From: BRHc4a sp049325055
Lineage (GTDB): Bacteria > Bacillota > Desulfotomaculia > Desulfotomaculales > Desulfocucumaceae
Assembly (NCBI GenBank): GCA_049325055.1
Contig: JBMOPB010000024.1
Coordinates: 216,234 to 280,233 of the forward strand
Direction of reading: 5' to 3'
Length of the DNA stretch: 64,000 bases
The notes under the pieces were generated by a model. That model was not told the origin of the DNA. It saw only the letters and a program-made list of their open reading frames with translations, and ran no database searches. Below, piece by piece: positions 25,359-33,557 of this stretch. The translations under genes and the position numbers were made by a program. How positions within the stretch are numbered: the first letter of the stretch is position 1; each line of letters opens with the position of its first letter.

Positions 25359-26407
25359 TTCTCAACACCCCCGGTCAAACGCAGTATTTCGGCCTCTATT
25401 TCCCTGGCTGAAACCACGACCCCGCCCATGCGGCCGTAAAACTCTATTTCCCTGCCGGGAAGGGCCAGGCGAACGTCCTCCAGCATCTGGCCGGCGTTCA
25501 TTTCCACAACCAGAATGCGTTTTACTCCAGCTGCCATCTGCTTCAGGGAGTCAAAGGGGAAAGGCCACAGGGTTACCGGGCGGAACAGCCCCACCTGTAA
25601 GCCCTTTTCCTTCAGGCTGTCCACGGCTGTCCGGGCCACCCGGGCGCAGACGCCGAAAGCCACTATCAGCACCTCGGCGCCGCCTATGTTGTACGCCTCC
25701 CACCTGGACTCGTTTGCGGCAATTTCACGGTACTTGGCCTGCAGCTTACGGTTGTGGGCCTCCAGCTGGTCGGCCTCAAGGTAAAGTGTTTTTATAATCC
25801 TGCGGTCCCGCCCCCGGCATCCGTCGGTAACATAAGGCCTTGCCGGAGTATCCGCCTTTTCTTCCGGCAGCAGCACCGGCTCCATCATCTGGCCCATGAC
25901 GCCGTCAGTCAGTATTATCACCGGGGTACGGTAGCGTTCGGCCATCTCAAAGGACTCGCAGGTAAGATCCACCATTTCCTGCACCGTGGCCGGCGACATT
26001 ACCGGCATACGGTAATCGCCGTGCCCTCCACCCCGGGTGGCCTGGAAATAATCGGCCTGGGAGGGCTGAATGCCGCCAAGCCCGGGGCCGCCCCTCATTA
26101 CGTTCACTATCACGCAGGGAAGCTCGGCGCAGGCCAGGAAAGATATCCCCTCCTGCTTCAGGCTGATTCCCGGCCCCGAGGACGAGGTCAGGACCCGCCC
26201 CCCGGCGCCTGCCGCGCCATAGACCATGTTAATGGCCGCCACTTCGCTTTCGGCCTGCAAGAATACCCCGCCGGCGTCCGGCATACGCCGGGCCAGGTAT
26301 TCCATGAGTTCAGTCTGCGGGGTGATGGGATATCCGAAATAGTACCGGCAGCCTGCCCTTACCGCCGCCTCCCCCAGCGCCTCATTGCCTTTCATCATTT
26401 TTTGCAT
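25355..26407 (-). CDS. vorB: 2-oxoacid:ferredoxin oxidoreductase, alpha subunit (VorB-like)
   Basis: Alpha subunit of 350 residues: MKGNEALGEAAVRAGCRYYF, YPITPQTELMEYLA, then LTSSSGPGISLKQEGISFLA, NVMRGGPGLGGIQPSQADYF and TDGVMGQMMEPV. Domain II follows with VLIVAFGVCARVARTAV. GGGAGGAGAAAGAAC precedes ATG 26407. The gene overlaps the ferredoxin subunit by 26 bases. Sequence style is that of VorB/KorA enzymes for branched or 2-oxoglutarate substrates, not pyruvate. Confidence 0.88.
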   Translation of the reverse strand: MQKMMKGNEALGEAAVRAGCRYYFGYPITPQTELMEYLARRMPDAGGVFLQAESEVAAINMVYGAAGAGGRVLTSSSGPGISLKQEGISFLACAELPCVIVNVMRGGPGLGGIQPSQADYFQATRGGGHGDYRMPVMSPATVQEMVDLTCESFEMAERYRTPVIILTDGVMGQMMEPVLLPEEKADTPARPYVTDGCRGRDRRIIKTLYLEADQLEAHNRKLQAKYREIAANESRWEAYNIGGAEVLIVAFGVCARVARTAVDSLKEKGLQVGLFRPVTLWPFPFDSLKQMAAGVKRILVVEMNAGQMLEDVRLALPGREIEFYGRMGGVVVSAREIEAEILRLTGGVEK

Positions 26408-26666
26408 GTTCTTTCTCCTCCCGGGTAAATGTAAACACCACGTCGGGGCACATCATGACGCAGCGAAGGCACCCTTTGCAGGCGGTTACATCGGTCATTT
26501 CCACCACCGGGTAGCCATATGAGTTAAGTTGTTCACCCAGCACCAGTATTTTCTGGGGGCAATAGGCGGTGCAAATGCCACAGCCCTTGCATTGCTCAAC
26601 CTGGATTACCGCTTTTATTTCAAATCGGGGCCTCTCTTCAAAAGGGTTTTTTTCAGCCGCCAGCAT
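26382..26666 (-). CDS. vorD: 2-oxoacid:ferredoxin oxidoreductase, ferredoxin-like delta subunit
   Basis: A 94-residue dicluster ferredoxin subunit with two classic [4Fe-4S] motifs, CKGCGICTAYCP and CKGCLRCVMMCP. It relays electrons from the TPP site to ferredoxin. Three ATG codons lie at 26672/26669/26666; only the third has proper spacing from GGAGGT. It overlaps the end of the dehydrogenase gene by a few bases if the earlier starts are used, so the operon is tight. Confidence 0.88.
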   Translation of the reverse strand: MLAAEKNPFEERPRFEIKAVIQVEQCKGCGICTAYCPQKILVLGEQLNSYGYPVVEMTDVTACKGCLRCVMMCPDVVFTFTREEKEHAKNDERQ

Positions 26667-26668
26667 CA

Positions 26669-27733
26669 TCATACCTCCACCACCTGTTTTTGTCTTGCCT
26701 GCTGTATCCTCTCTCCGGCCAGGTCCCCCGCCGCCCTGAAGGGCGGCCGGCCAACCTTGTGCGCCCTGCTCAGTATTTCCCTTACCGTATGGTAAATGCC
26801 CTCTACACGCGCCGTGACCCGTTCCGGGTTGTAGCCGTGAAGCTCGTCAGCCACATTGATGAGCCCCCCGGCGTTTATCACATAGTCGGGAACGTACAGT
26901 ATCCCCCTTTTATGCAGCACGTCGCCGTGGCGGTCGGCGGCCAGCACGTTGTTTGCCGCCCCTGCCACCACCATGCATTTCAGGCGGTTTACCGTACTGT
27001 TGTTCACAACGGCCCCCAGTGCGCAGGGCGCGAAAATATCCACCTTCCGGTGGTAAATATCCCCGGGCTCCACCACCTGTGCGCCGAAATCAACGGCCGC
27101 CCTCCAGGCGTTGTCGGGGTATACGTCGCAGACTACGAGACGGGCCCCGGACTTGTGCAGCAGCTTGCAGAGATTGTAACCCACGTGGCCCACACCCTGA
27201 ACGGACACCACCTTGTCCTTGAGGTCGGTGCTTCCCCAGACGAACTCCGCGGCCGCCTTCATCCCGTAGAATACTCCGAGGGCGGTAAACGGCGACGGGT
27301 CACCGCTACCCACAAACTGGGGTGACACTCCCACTACGTGCGGTGTTTCCTGCCGGATCAAATCCATGTCCTGCTGGCAGGTGCCCACATCCTCGGCGGT
27401 GATGTACATTCCGCCCAGTGAATGGACAAATCTGCCGAAAGCCCTTAACAGCGCCTCGCTTTTGTCCTTTTTGGAATCCCCGATTATAACGGCCTTTCCT
27501 CCGCCAAGGGGAAGTCCCGCCACCGCCGCTTTATAAGTCATTCCCCTGGCCAGGCGGAGCACATCCTTTAAGGCCTCCTCCTCGCTGGCGTAAGGCCACA
27601 TGCGGCATCCGCCAAGAGCAGGACCCAGGGTGGTGTTGTGAATGGCTATAATGGCTTTCATTCCGCTTCTCATGTCCCTGCCTACCGCCACCCACTCGTA
27701 ATCGGCTACCGTAACCGGCGTGATACTGAGCAT
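26669..27733 (-). CDS. bcd: Leucine dehydrogenase-type amino acid dehydrogenase
   Basis: NAD-dependent Glu/Leu/Phe/Val dehydrogenase, 354 residues, oxidatively deaminating branched-chain amino acids to 2-oxoacids. Seen: AIIAIHNTTLGPALGGCRMW, MTYKAAVAGLPLGGGKAVI (catalytic Lys), ITAEDVGTCQQDM, the NAD motif VVSVQGVGHVGYNLCKLL, and CALGAVVNN. ATG 27733 matches family length; an upstream ATG at 27775 lacks a binding site. It leads the vor genes, so its product feeds the ferredoxin oxidoreductase directly. A divergently unrelated but adjacent sigma-54 activator gene points to BkdR-like control. Confidence 0.9.
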   Translation of the reverse strand: MLSITPVTVADYEWVAVGRDMRSGMKAIIAIHNTTLGPALGGCRMWPYASEEEALKDVLRLARGMTYKAAVAGLPLGGGKAVIIGDSKKDKSEALLRAFGRFVHSLGGMYITAEDVGTCQQDMDLIRQETPHVVGVSPQFVGSGDPSPFTALGVFYGMKAAAEFVWGSTDLKDKVVSVQGVGHVGYNLCKLLHKSGARLVVCDVYPDNAWRAAVDFGAQVVEPGDIYHRKVDIFAPCALGAVVNNSTVNRLKCMVVAGAANNVLAADRHGDVLHKRGILYVPDYVINAGGLINVADELHGYNPERVTARVEGIYHTVREILSRAHKVGRPPFRAAGDLAGERIQQARQKQVVEV

Positions 27734-27855
27734 CCCCCAACCCCCCCATTGTATTAATCTGTACCAACCCTCCATAACAAAAAAGATGCCAGCAGTTTTA
27801 TGCCGGCATTTGCCAAGTTTTCTGATAAAAAGAAAAATTTACACCCTTGTGGACA

Positions 27856-27892
27856 AGAAAAAAATTGCCGGGGCGAAATTAATTGCCGGCAA
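27856..27892 (-). terminator. Intrinsic terminator of sigma-54 activator gene
   Basis: On the minus strand TTGCCGG and CCGGCAA form a perfect 7-bp stem around a 14-base loop, followed by seven T. It starts nine bases after the activator's stop. Confidence 0.88.
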
Positions 27893-27900
27893 CTTTTTTC

Positions 27901-29625
27901 CTACTCACTCAATCCATATTTTTTTAATTTATTATATAGCTGACGAACGGATATCTTCAGCAATTGTGCCGCCCGTGTGCGGTTCCCGCCGGTAAAGTCC
28001 ATCAGCTGCCGCAGGAGCGTTTTCTCCCAGGAGGCGTGGATTTCCGACAGGCTGCTTTTCCCCCCGCCAAGCTGGTCGATAACGCCACTTCCGGAGGCAG
28101 CCTTTTCCACCGTATCCGGCGCCAGCGGCAGTATGTGATCCGGCCTTACCGCTTTATCCCCGGGGCGCATGTTAATCAGCGCCCTGCCAAGAATATTTTC
28201 CAGCTCTCTGACGTTGCCGGGCCAGTGGTAGGACGCAAGTACCCTCATGGCCTCGGGACTTATTTCCTTTACATTCCGGCCGTATTCCTGGTTTATTTTT
28301 CTCAGCAGGAAATTGGCCAGGTGCGGGATGTCATCCCTGCGCTGCCGCAGGGATGGGATGTATATGGGCACAACGTTGAGGCGGTAATAAAGGTCCTCCC
28401 TGAAGCGTCCCTTTTTGACCATAGACTCCAGGTTGGAATTGGTGGCCGAAATCACCCGTACATTTACCTGTACGGGGCGGGAGGCGCCCACAGGGACTAT
28501 TTCTTTTTCCTGCAGCACCCGCAAAAGCTTGGCCTGTACCGCAGAGTTGATCTCGCTGACCTCGTCTAAGAATATGGTTCCCCCGTCGGACTCGGCGAAG
28601 TAGCCCTTGTGTCCTCCCCGCCGGGCCCCGGTAAAGGCTCCCTCAACGTAGCCGAAAAGCTCGCTCTCCAGGAGTGTCTCGGGTATGGCGGCGCAGTTGA
28701 CCCTGACAAAGGGACGCTTCGACCTGTCGCCCGCCTGGTGAATGGAGTGGGCAAACAGCTCCTTACCCGTTCCGCTTTCGCCGTGCAGCAGAACCGTGGC
28801 CGGTGTGGCGGCGGCCCTCATGGCCTGCTCCACCGCGTCTTTCATCACAGGGCTTACTGCAATGATGTCCTCAAAGGTGTACTTTGCCCCAAGGTGCCGG
28901 AGAAGCTGCCGGGTCCGGTCCAGCTCTTCGGACAGCCGGCGCAGTTCCGAAACGTCGTGAATAACCCCTATGCTGCCTTTAAGCACACCGTCCACTATTA
29001 TTGGGGCGGCGTCCACCAGCACCTCCCTGCGGCCAGGGCCAACCTTCATGGGGACGCTCTTGACCGGCTGCCGGGTGCGAAGCACATGCAAGTGCATGCT
29101 CTCCCCCTCGGCAATGTCCACTGTGGCCGGCTTGTGCAGCACGTCCTCCTCCGTCATGCCCGTCAGGCGGGTATATGCGGGGTTGATCAGGAGGCCCATG
29201 CCGTTTTCATCCACCACGGAAATGGCGTCCTGAGTGGAATTGATTATGGCCTCCAGCAGCGTGCGCGTCTCCGTTAAGCCAGCTATTTCCTCCGCAAGCC
29301 TCTTCACCTCGCCGATGTCCCGGAAAACCGCCACCGCCCCCACGATATCGCCCCGCGCGTCGCGCACCGGGACACGGTTTGTGATTAAGGTGGTGGTACC
29401 CGCCTCCTGCACCTGGTCCAGTTCGGCCTCACCGGTGGCCAGCACCACGTGCAGGCGGGTATTGGGGATCACGTCCTTTACATACCTGCCCAGCACCTCA
29501 TCCGCCGGAATTCCAATGAGCCTCTCGGCGGCGGTATTATAAATGGTTATCCTGCCGTCGGTATTGACGGCCAGCACCCCTTCATGGGCGGCGTCCAGAA
29601 AAGCCTTAATCTGCGCCTGATCCAA
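27901..29625 (-). CDS. Sigma-54-dependent PAS-domain activator (BkdR-like)
   Basis: Enhancer-binding protein of 574 residues: two PAS domains (about 1-110 and 120-230), the AAA+ domain (about 255-480) with HGESGTGKELFAHSIH, GAFTGARRGG (sigma-54 contact loop) and IFLDEVSEI, and a Fis-type HTH at the C-terminus (NRTRAAQLLKISVRQLYNKL). TTG 29625 is chosen because GGAGGTC lies eight bases upstream; the frame is open to 29712 but that extension reads through repeat-like DNA. It lies upstream of the leucine dehydrogenase-vor operon on the same strand and probably activates it. The PAS domains may sense a metabolite or redox state. Confidence 0.9.
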   Translation of the reverse strand: MDQAQIKAFLDAAHEGVLAVNTDGRITIYNTAAERLIGIPADEVLGRYVKDVIPNTRLHVVLATGEAELDQVQEAGTTTLITNRVPVRDARGDIVGAVAVFRDIGEVKRLAEEIAGLTETRTLLEAIINSTQDAISVVDENGMGLLINPAYTRLTGMTEEDVLHKPATVDIAEGESMHLHVLRTRQPVKSVPMKVGPGRREVLVDAAPIIVDGVLKGSIGVIHDVSELRRLSEELDRTRQLLRHLGAKYTFEDIIAVSPVMKDAVEQAMRAAATPATVLLHGESGTGKELFAHSIHQAGDRSKRPFVRVNCAAIPETLLESELFGYVEGAFTGARRGGHKGYFAESDGGTIFLDEVSEINSAVQAKLLRVLQEKEIVPVGASRPVQVNVRVISATNSNLESMVKKGRFREDLYYRLNVVPIYIPSLRQRRDDIPHLANFLLRKINQEYGRNVKEISPEAMRVLASYHWPGNVRELENILGRALINMRPGDKAVRPDHILPLAPDTVEKAASGSGVIDQLGGGKSSLSEIHASWEKTLLRQLMDFTGGNRTRAAQLLKISVRQLYNKLKKYGLSE

Positions 29626-30067
29626 CAGGACCGACCTCCGCTGGGGATCGTAATATTCTTTAATATAACATAAAAATCCCTCTGCCAACACACCTTTATG
29701 GTGTATTGGCATAAGGGGACACCAGAAGGTACCGCAAATTCCAATAAGTTAGTTTGTTAGGTTCCCGGTACCGCAAGACTGGAATAACAGTGGAAGACAG
29801 AAGATTGAAGTTTTTAATAAGGCATTTTTCGATAAAACCCGGCTTACTTACAAGCGGTTTTTTGCCTCAAAGTTTTTCAGACACGAATATTCCCTTTTTA
29901 GACGTGATATGGCATATTTTAGTATCTTATGGGATGGTTTCCATTTTTTATGTAGAACATTCACCTATGTGCCAGTACAAGGCCAATACAAAATCTCTAT
30001 TTGCATAAGAGAGGAGGTGGATGAATTGGTTTCTTATCAAAAAGCACCAAGAGATCCCTCAAAAAAG
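29626..30067. other. Gap with REP-like words and a strong orphan ribosome binding site
   Basis: AT-rich spacer. GGTACCGC occurs at 29728 and again near 29767 with TTAGGTTCCCGGTACCGC, related to the inverted repeats of the element at 22566-23020. A frame of 84 codons (29754-30008) has no binding site and no recognisable content. A near-consensus AGGAGGTGG at 30012-30020 precedes TTG 30026, which opens a frame of only 14 codons. That could be a leader peptide or the stump of a lost gene. Confidence 0.4.
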
Positions 30068-30147
30068 TAATAGTGATTTGGCAGGCTATGCAGGGTACAG
30101 ACCTTAGAACCTCGTACCCTTTACCGCCTAACTTTTAATCACTATTA
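30068..30147. repeat. 80-bp palindromic element with 11-bp perfect ends
   Basis: TAATAGTGATT at 30068-30078 is the exact reverse complement of AATCACTATTA at 30137-30147. A second nested pair, GGGTAC/GTACCC, lies inside around 30094-30119. The whole folds into a long hairpin ending one base before the next ATG. It looks like a small non-autonomous palindromic repeat. Confidence 0.65.
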
Positions 30148-30148
30148 C

Positions 30149-30767
30149 ATGTTAAAGAGATTCACACTATTATTTTCGTTTATGATTATTTTTGACTTTA
30201 CTTTTTCGGCTATATGTTTTGCAGGTGAAGAAGTTTTATTTGAGACAAAAGAGATAAAGGACATTAAGATAATACAGGAAAGAATTAAAAATGGAATAAC
30301 TGATGATCCCACTGACAAAAAAATGTTTAAGACGACATTAGAGGTTGCCTTAGAAGATGTGTATGTTTTGGATGGTATAACAACTCAAAAGTAACTGGAT
30401 AAAATTACTGGCAAGTAGCGGCAGTTGGGATGAAAATGACGCTTCCTATACCATGAGACATGTTGCCACATATTATTATACCAAGTATAGAGATTCAAAT
30501 GGCATCTTGTGGGTAAGTCCAGGACAGAGTAGTTATAAGTGGTACCGCCTTGACAGTCAAGTTTCAATTACATCTGCTAATTACGGCTGTGGGTGGTACG
30601 ATATCGAGCATGGAAATGGTAATATTTTCCAAAGCATGTCTTCAGTCTCATATGGATCAACATACTCTCGCCCCAATCCTAATATAGGATACGTTAATTG
30701 TACAGCTTTCGGTTGTCATGTAGTATTTCAACAAACATCTAATATAAAAAGAGGTACAAGCACTTGA
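30149..30767 (+). pseudogene. Frameshifted secreted protein of unknown function
   Basis: The first frame (30149-30394) encodes a signal peptide (MLKRFTLLFSFMIIFDFTFS, then AICFAGEE) and 55 more residues. It stops inside CAACTCAAAAGTAA, and a different frame carries on without a stop as SNWIKLLASSGSWDENDASY, then TMRHVATYYYTKYRDSNGIL, through to 30767. The two pieces join sensibly, giving a secreted protein of about 205 residues rich in Tyr, Ser and Asn with two Cys near the C-terminus (CTAFGC). One base of shift near AAAA is enough. No ribosome binding site precedes 30149. Base composition is far more AT-rich than the surrounding genes. No family recognised. Confidence 0.6.
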
Positions 30768-30887
30768 ATCGGATATGCTTTGGGGAGAAAATATGTGGGA
30801 CTAAAAGATTATAATTCCAATTAAGAATGCATAAAGAATATACTTACCCCCTTTTATTCCGGTAGGTGGTAGTATAGGAGGTTAATA

Positions 30888-31352
30888 ATGGTAAATCTTT
30901 ATAGATTGGCCATTCTATTTGTTCTATTGATTTCTTTTGGATGCTCTTCAACCAAACCAAATATGGAAATGACTTCTCGACATTATAACGCTCCAGAAGG
31001 ATGGGACGTTAGTTCAGTTTTAATATGGAATGACAGGGAGTATACCATAAAAATAATAGTTAAATATAAAGGAGAAAAGCCCTTAAGACGTATAGAATTT
31101 AAACCAAATTTTAAAGGTGAAACATGGCCACAAGGATATATTCATCCTAATATAAATAGTTATAGTTGGGAATCCAGTAAGCCAGAAGGTGAAATACCTG
31201 AACCTGAGGATTTATCTAAACAATTTCACAAGAGTGTTAAAGAGATTAAAAATAAAATGTCAACAAAGGAAGCCCAAAGCATTTTAAATACTACCTCATT
31301 ATCAATTAAAGTGTTCGAGTCTGACAAGAGTTATGACATAGTATTAAACTAA
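30888..31352 (+). CDS. Predicted lipoprotein, unknown function
   Basis: A 154-residue protein with a lipoprotein signal: hydrophobic LAILFVLLISFGCSS with the lipobox Cys at about residue 19. ATAGGAGG at good spacing precedes ATG 30888. The mature part is hydrophilic, with YTIKIIVKYKGEKPLRRIEF suggesting a beta-rich domain and a Lys/Glu-rich C-terminal helix. AT-rich codon use matches the broken secreted gene upstream and differs from the rest of the window, so both may have arrived together. No family recognised. Confidence 0.7.
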   Translation: MVNLYRLAILFVLLISFGCSSTKPNMEMTSRHYNAPEGWDVSSVLIWNDREYTIKIIVKYKGEKPLRRIEFKPNFKGETWPQGYIHPNINSYSWESSKPEGEIPEPEDLSKQFHKSVKEIKNKMSTKEAQSILNTTSLSIKVFESDKSYDIVLN

Positions 31353-31380
31353 TTCATTGTTATCTTCAACAACGCATAAA

Positions 31381-31520
31381 GTGACACGGGACACAAGGGT
31401 GTCAGTCCTCAGTATTATACCAAATTATCATATTAAAATGGTAATTCTATTAATCTGTCGGTCAGCTTTCTCTCCGGTGTAGTATTTTAAAACTGGATTC
31501 TGAATTCTGAATTCCGACCT
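31381..31520. repeat. Repeats in the 31353-31655 gap
   Basis: GTGACACGGGACAC/GGGTGTCAGTCC at 31381-31409 is an imperfect palindrome of REP type. GGATTCTGAATTCTGAATTC at 31495-31514, followed by CGACCT, is a dispersed ATTCTG repeat. Nothing else recognisable lies in this 303-base gap. Confidence 0.55.
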
Positions 31521-31655
31521 AAAAGGTCATCAGTATAAGCCAAAACTAATATCCTTCTTCCTCTTATAAAAGAAAAAATTTTGATGTTCACCAGGGAGGA
31601 AACCGCATTCAGGTAAAGAAAAGAGTAATATTCTGTAAATAAGGGGTTATGAAAA

Positions 31656-32102
31656 ATGGAGTATGCGGATGTGCTGAAACACCTTGCCCCCTGCGGCCTG
31701 GACTGTGCCAGGTGCGCAGATTACGAGCATGGTGAGATCAAAAAGCTGAGTAACAGACTTATTCAACTGCTAGGTAATTATAAACCGGTGGCCAAAATGA
31801 AGATGGACAGTAAGCCCATATTCAGCAACTATTCCAAATTCGAAGAGATACTGGCATCTTTTTCCGAGGCCTCATGCAGCGGCTGCCGGGGCGACAACGT
31901 CCAGTGCCCGCTGACAACCTGCTCCGCCAAAACCTGCCATAAAGAAAAAGGTGTTGATTTTTGCTTTCAGTGCCCGGAATATCCCTGTGACAGGCAGTTC
32001 AGCGGGCGCTTGAGGGATCGCTGGATGAAAATAAACGACCGAATGAAGGAAGTCGGTGTGGTGGAGTATTATTACGAGCAGGCTAAATTGCCCAGATATT
32101 AG
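31656..32102 (+). CDS. DUF3795 family cysteine-rich protein
   Basis: A 148-residue protein with the DUF3795 pattern: LAPCGLDCARCADYEHGEIK at the N-terminus, then CSGCRGDNVQCPLTTCSAKTC, and FCFQCPEYPC. About twelve Cys suggest binding of metal or Fe-S, but no activity is established for the family. The start is ATG 31656 with AAGGGG nine bases upstream. GC-rich codon use returns here, marking the right edge of the AT-rich patch. Confidence 0.8.
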   Translation: MEYADVLKHLAPCGLDCARCADYEHGEIKKLSNRLIQLLGNYKPVAKMKMDSKPIFSNYSKFEEILASFSEASCSGCRGDNVQCPLTTCSAKTCHKEKGVDFCFQCPEYPCDRQFSGRLRDRWMKINDRMKEVGVVEYYYEQAKLPRY

Positions 32103-32124
32103 AATAGCCCCCCTGCGGGCGGCT

Positions 32125-32157
32125 GGAATTCAGAATTCAGTAGTCAGTATCCAGAAT
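32125..32157. repeat. ATTCTG-type dispersed repeat, reverse orientation
   Basis: GGAATTCAGAATTCAGTAGT followed by CAGTATCCAGAAT. This is the reverse complement of the ATTCTG family. Confidence 0.65.
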
Positions 32158-32173
32158 AATTGAAAGCCCTATT

Positions 32174-32245
32174 TCGGGGACATTCCATCGGGACATTCCT
32201 CCGCAGGAGGTGTGTCCCCTTTCATCTATAGGTGTGTCCCCATTC
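32174..32245. repeat. GGGGACA/TGTCCCC palindromic repeats
   Basis: CGGGGACATTCC, CGGGACATTCCTCC, GGAGGTGTGTCCCC and AGGTGTGTCCCCATTCC form overlapping inverted repeats, with the same words as 13878-13934. The CTCCGCAGGAG centre is itself palindromic. Confidence 0.65.
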
Positions 32246-32261
32246 CTTATTTTAGTGACCC

Positions 32262-32560
32262 TAAAGCGACATGCATAGAGGGGGAGTTGCTTTCCTCCGC
32301 GCGGATTGTTCCGGAGATAGGCTGTTATCTGACTCTTGGCGAAGGAGCATACGAATTCAGACTTGAGTCGTCAGACGTCAGATGTAGGTATGAATGATTT
32401 AGACTAAGATCAGATAGCAGATAACACCAACGACTGAAGACTGACGACCGACGACCGAATGCGGCAGGCCGTAAGCGACAAGCATAGAGACAGTTCAGCC
32501 GGAGGGTAAAGTAGCTGGAGGAAACCAACTCCACCGGCCCTTGAGCGACCTTGGAGTGAC
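32262..32560 (+). ncRNA. Candidate structured RNA element, copy B
   Basis: Second copy of the two-module element of 16612-16860. Module 1 (32266-32353) has GCGACATGCATAGAG, CGGATTGTTCCG (a hairpin with a different loop from copy A), GGCTGTTA and GGCGAAGGAGCATACG. Module 2 (32463-32560) has GCGACAAGCATAGAG, GTTCAGCCGGAGG and a GGAG-loop-CTCC hairpin. The linker differs from copy A and consists of GACTGACGAC-type repeats. No coding frame fits. The orientation is shown by homology to copy A only; whether it is transcribed is unknown. Confidence 0.45.
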
Positions 32561-32631
32561 CCCAAATATGACCTTAATTACTAAAACGCTTTAACACGTT
32601 AAAATGACATATACTTTCTTTAAAGATAATA

Positions 32632-32656
32632 AAAGCCCTGATTGAATCAGGGCTTT
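32632..32656 (-). terminator. Intrinsic terminator after nitrilase gene
   Basis: AAAGCCCTGATT and AATCAGGGCTTT form a near-perfect palindrome directly after the nitrilase stop. It could act in both directions. Confidence 0.85.
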
Positions 32657-32663
32657 ACTCATT

Positions 32664-33494
32664 TCACTTAATCCTTTCAATGCTGTATATGTCGGTGCGC
32701 CTGTGCTTTAAAAGCGGCAGCTCCCTTCTGATTTTTTCAATCCTTTCACGGGAAATCTCCCCGATGATCACCTGTTCACCCTCTCCGGCCCGGGATATCA
32801 CGTCACCCCAGGGGTCCACTATCATCGAGTGGCCATAGGCCACGTAAGGCGCCCCGGTGTCCCTGGCGGGGGAGGCTGCCAGCACGTAGACCTGGTTATC
32901 CACCGCCCGGCAGCGGTAGACCATGTCCCAGTGGGCCGGCCCGGTGGTCATGTTAAACGCCGCAGGTATGACGATTACATCTGCCCCCTCCAGCGCCATA
33001 AGCCTGATCAGCTCCGGAAACCTTATGTCATAACAGATGGCCACCCCTATACGGCACAGCCCGGTTTCAATGACGGTAACACTGTTTCCCGGCCCCAGGG
33101 TGCTGGACTCGGTGACCCTGACACCCCCCGGAAGGTCCACGTCAAAGAGGTGCATTTTCCTGTGCCGCCCCAGCAGCGCGCCGTCCGGGCCGTATATAAA
33201 GCTGCTGTTGTATACCCGGTCCCCCTCCCTCTCTGGAACGGAACCGCCAACCAGGTATACCTTTTCCTCCCGGGCGGCGGCAGAAAGCATGCTGAATGTT
33301 TCCCCGCCGGGATAGCTTTCCGCGTATCGGGGAAAAAGCCCGGCCACGTACGGGCAGTTGAACATCTCGGGCAGCGCCACCAGTCCGGCGCCCCCGGCCG
33401 CGGCTGCGGCAATCATGCCCCGGGCCGTCTCCAGGTTTTTTGTCTTGTCCCCGGTCACGGCCATCTGGCAGATGGCGGCCTTGAAACTCTCCAT
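32664..33494 (-). CDS. Carbon-nitrogen hydrolase (nitrilase family, omega-amidase-like)
   Basis: Nitrilase-superfamily amidase, 276 residues. The catalytic triad is in place: Glu in LVALPEMFNCPYV, Lys in HRKMHLFDVDLPGG and Cys in VAICYDIRFPELIR. The HLFDVDLPGG segment and overall length resemble the Nit2/omega-amidase branch, which hydrolyses 2-oxoglutaramate-type amides, but the substrate is not proven. GGGAGGTG precedes TTG 33497 and ATG 33494. A terminator follows immediately. Confidence 0.88.
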   Translation of the reverse strand: MESFKAAICQMAVTGDKTKNLETARGMIAAAAAGGAGLVALPEMFNCPYVAGLFPRYAESYPGGETFSMLSAAAREEKVYLVGGSVPEREGDRVYNSSFIYGPDGALLGRHRKMHLFDVDLPGGVRVTESSTLGPGNSVTVIETGLCRIGVAICYDIRFPELIRLMALEGADVIVIPAAFNMTTGPAHWDMVYRCRAVDNQVYVLAASPARDTGAPYVAYGHSMIVDPWGDVISRAGEGEQVIIGEISRERIEKIRRELPLLKHRRTDIYSIERIK

Positions 33495-33557
33495 CAAAGC
33501 TTAACACCTCCCGGTTAGGAATCGCCAGTCATAAATTACCTGTTATCGTTTGATGTT

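Noticed and set aside
27800..27816. Possible sigma-54 promoter ahead of the leucine dehydrogenase gene (TTGGCA ... GGCAT on the minus strand)
   Set aside because: GG and GC are nine rather than ten bases apart and the -12 box lacks TTGC; suggestive only, given the adjacent sigma-54 activator.
29754..30008. 84-codon frame in the AT-rich gap
   Set aside because: No binding site, begins inside a REP-like word, and its translation shows no family features.
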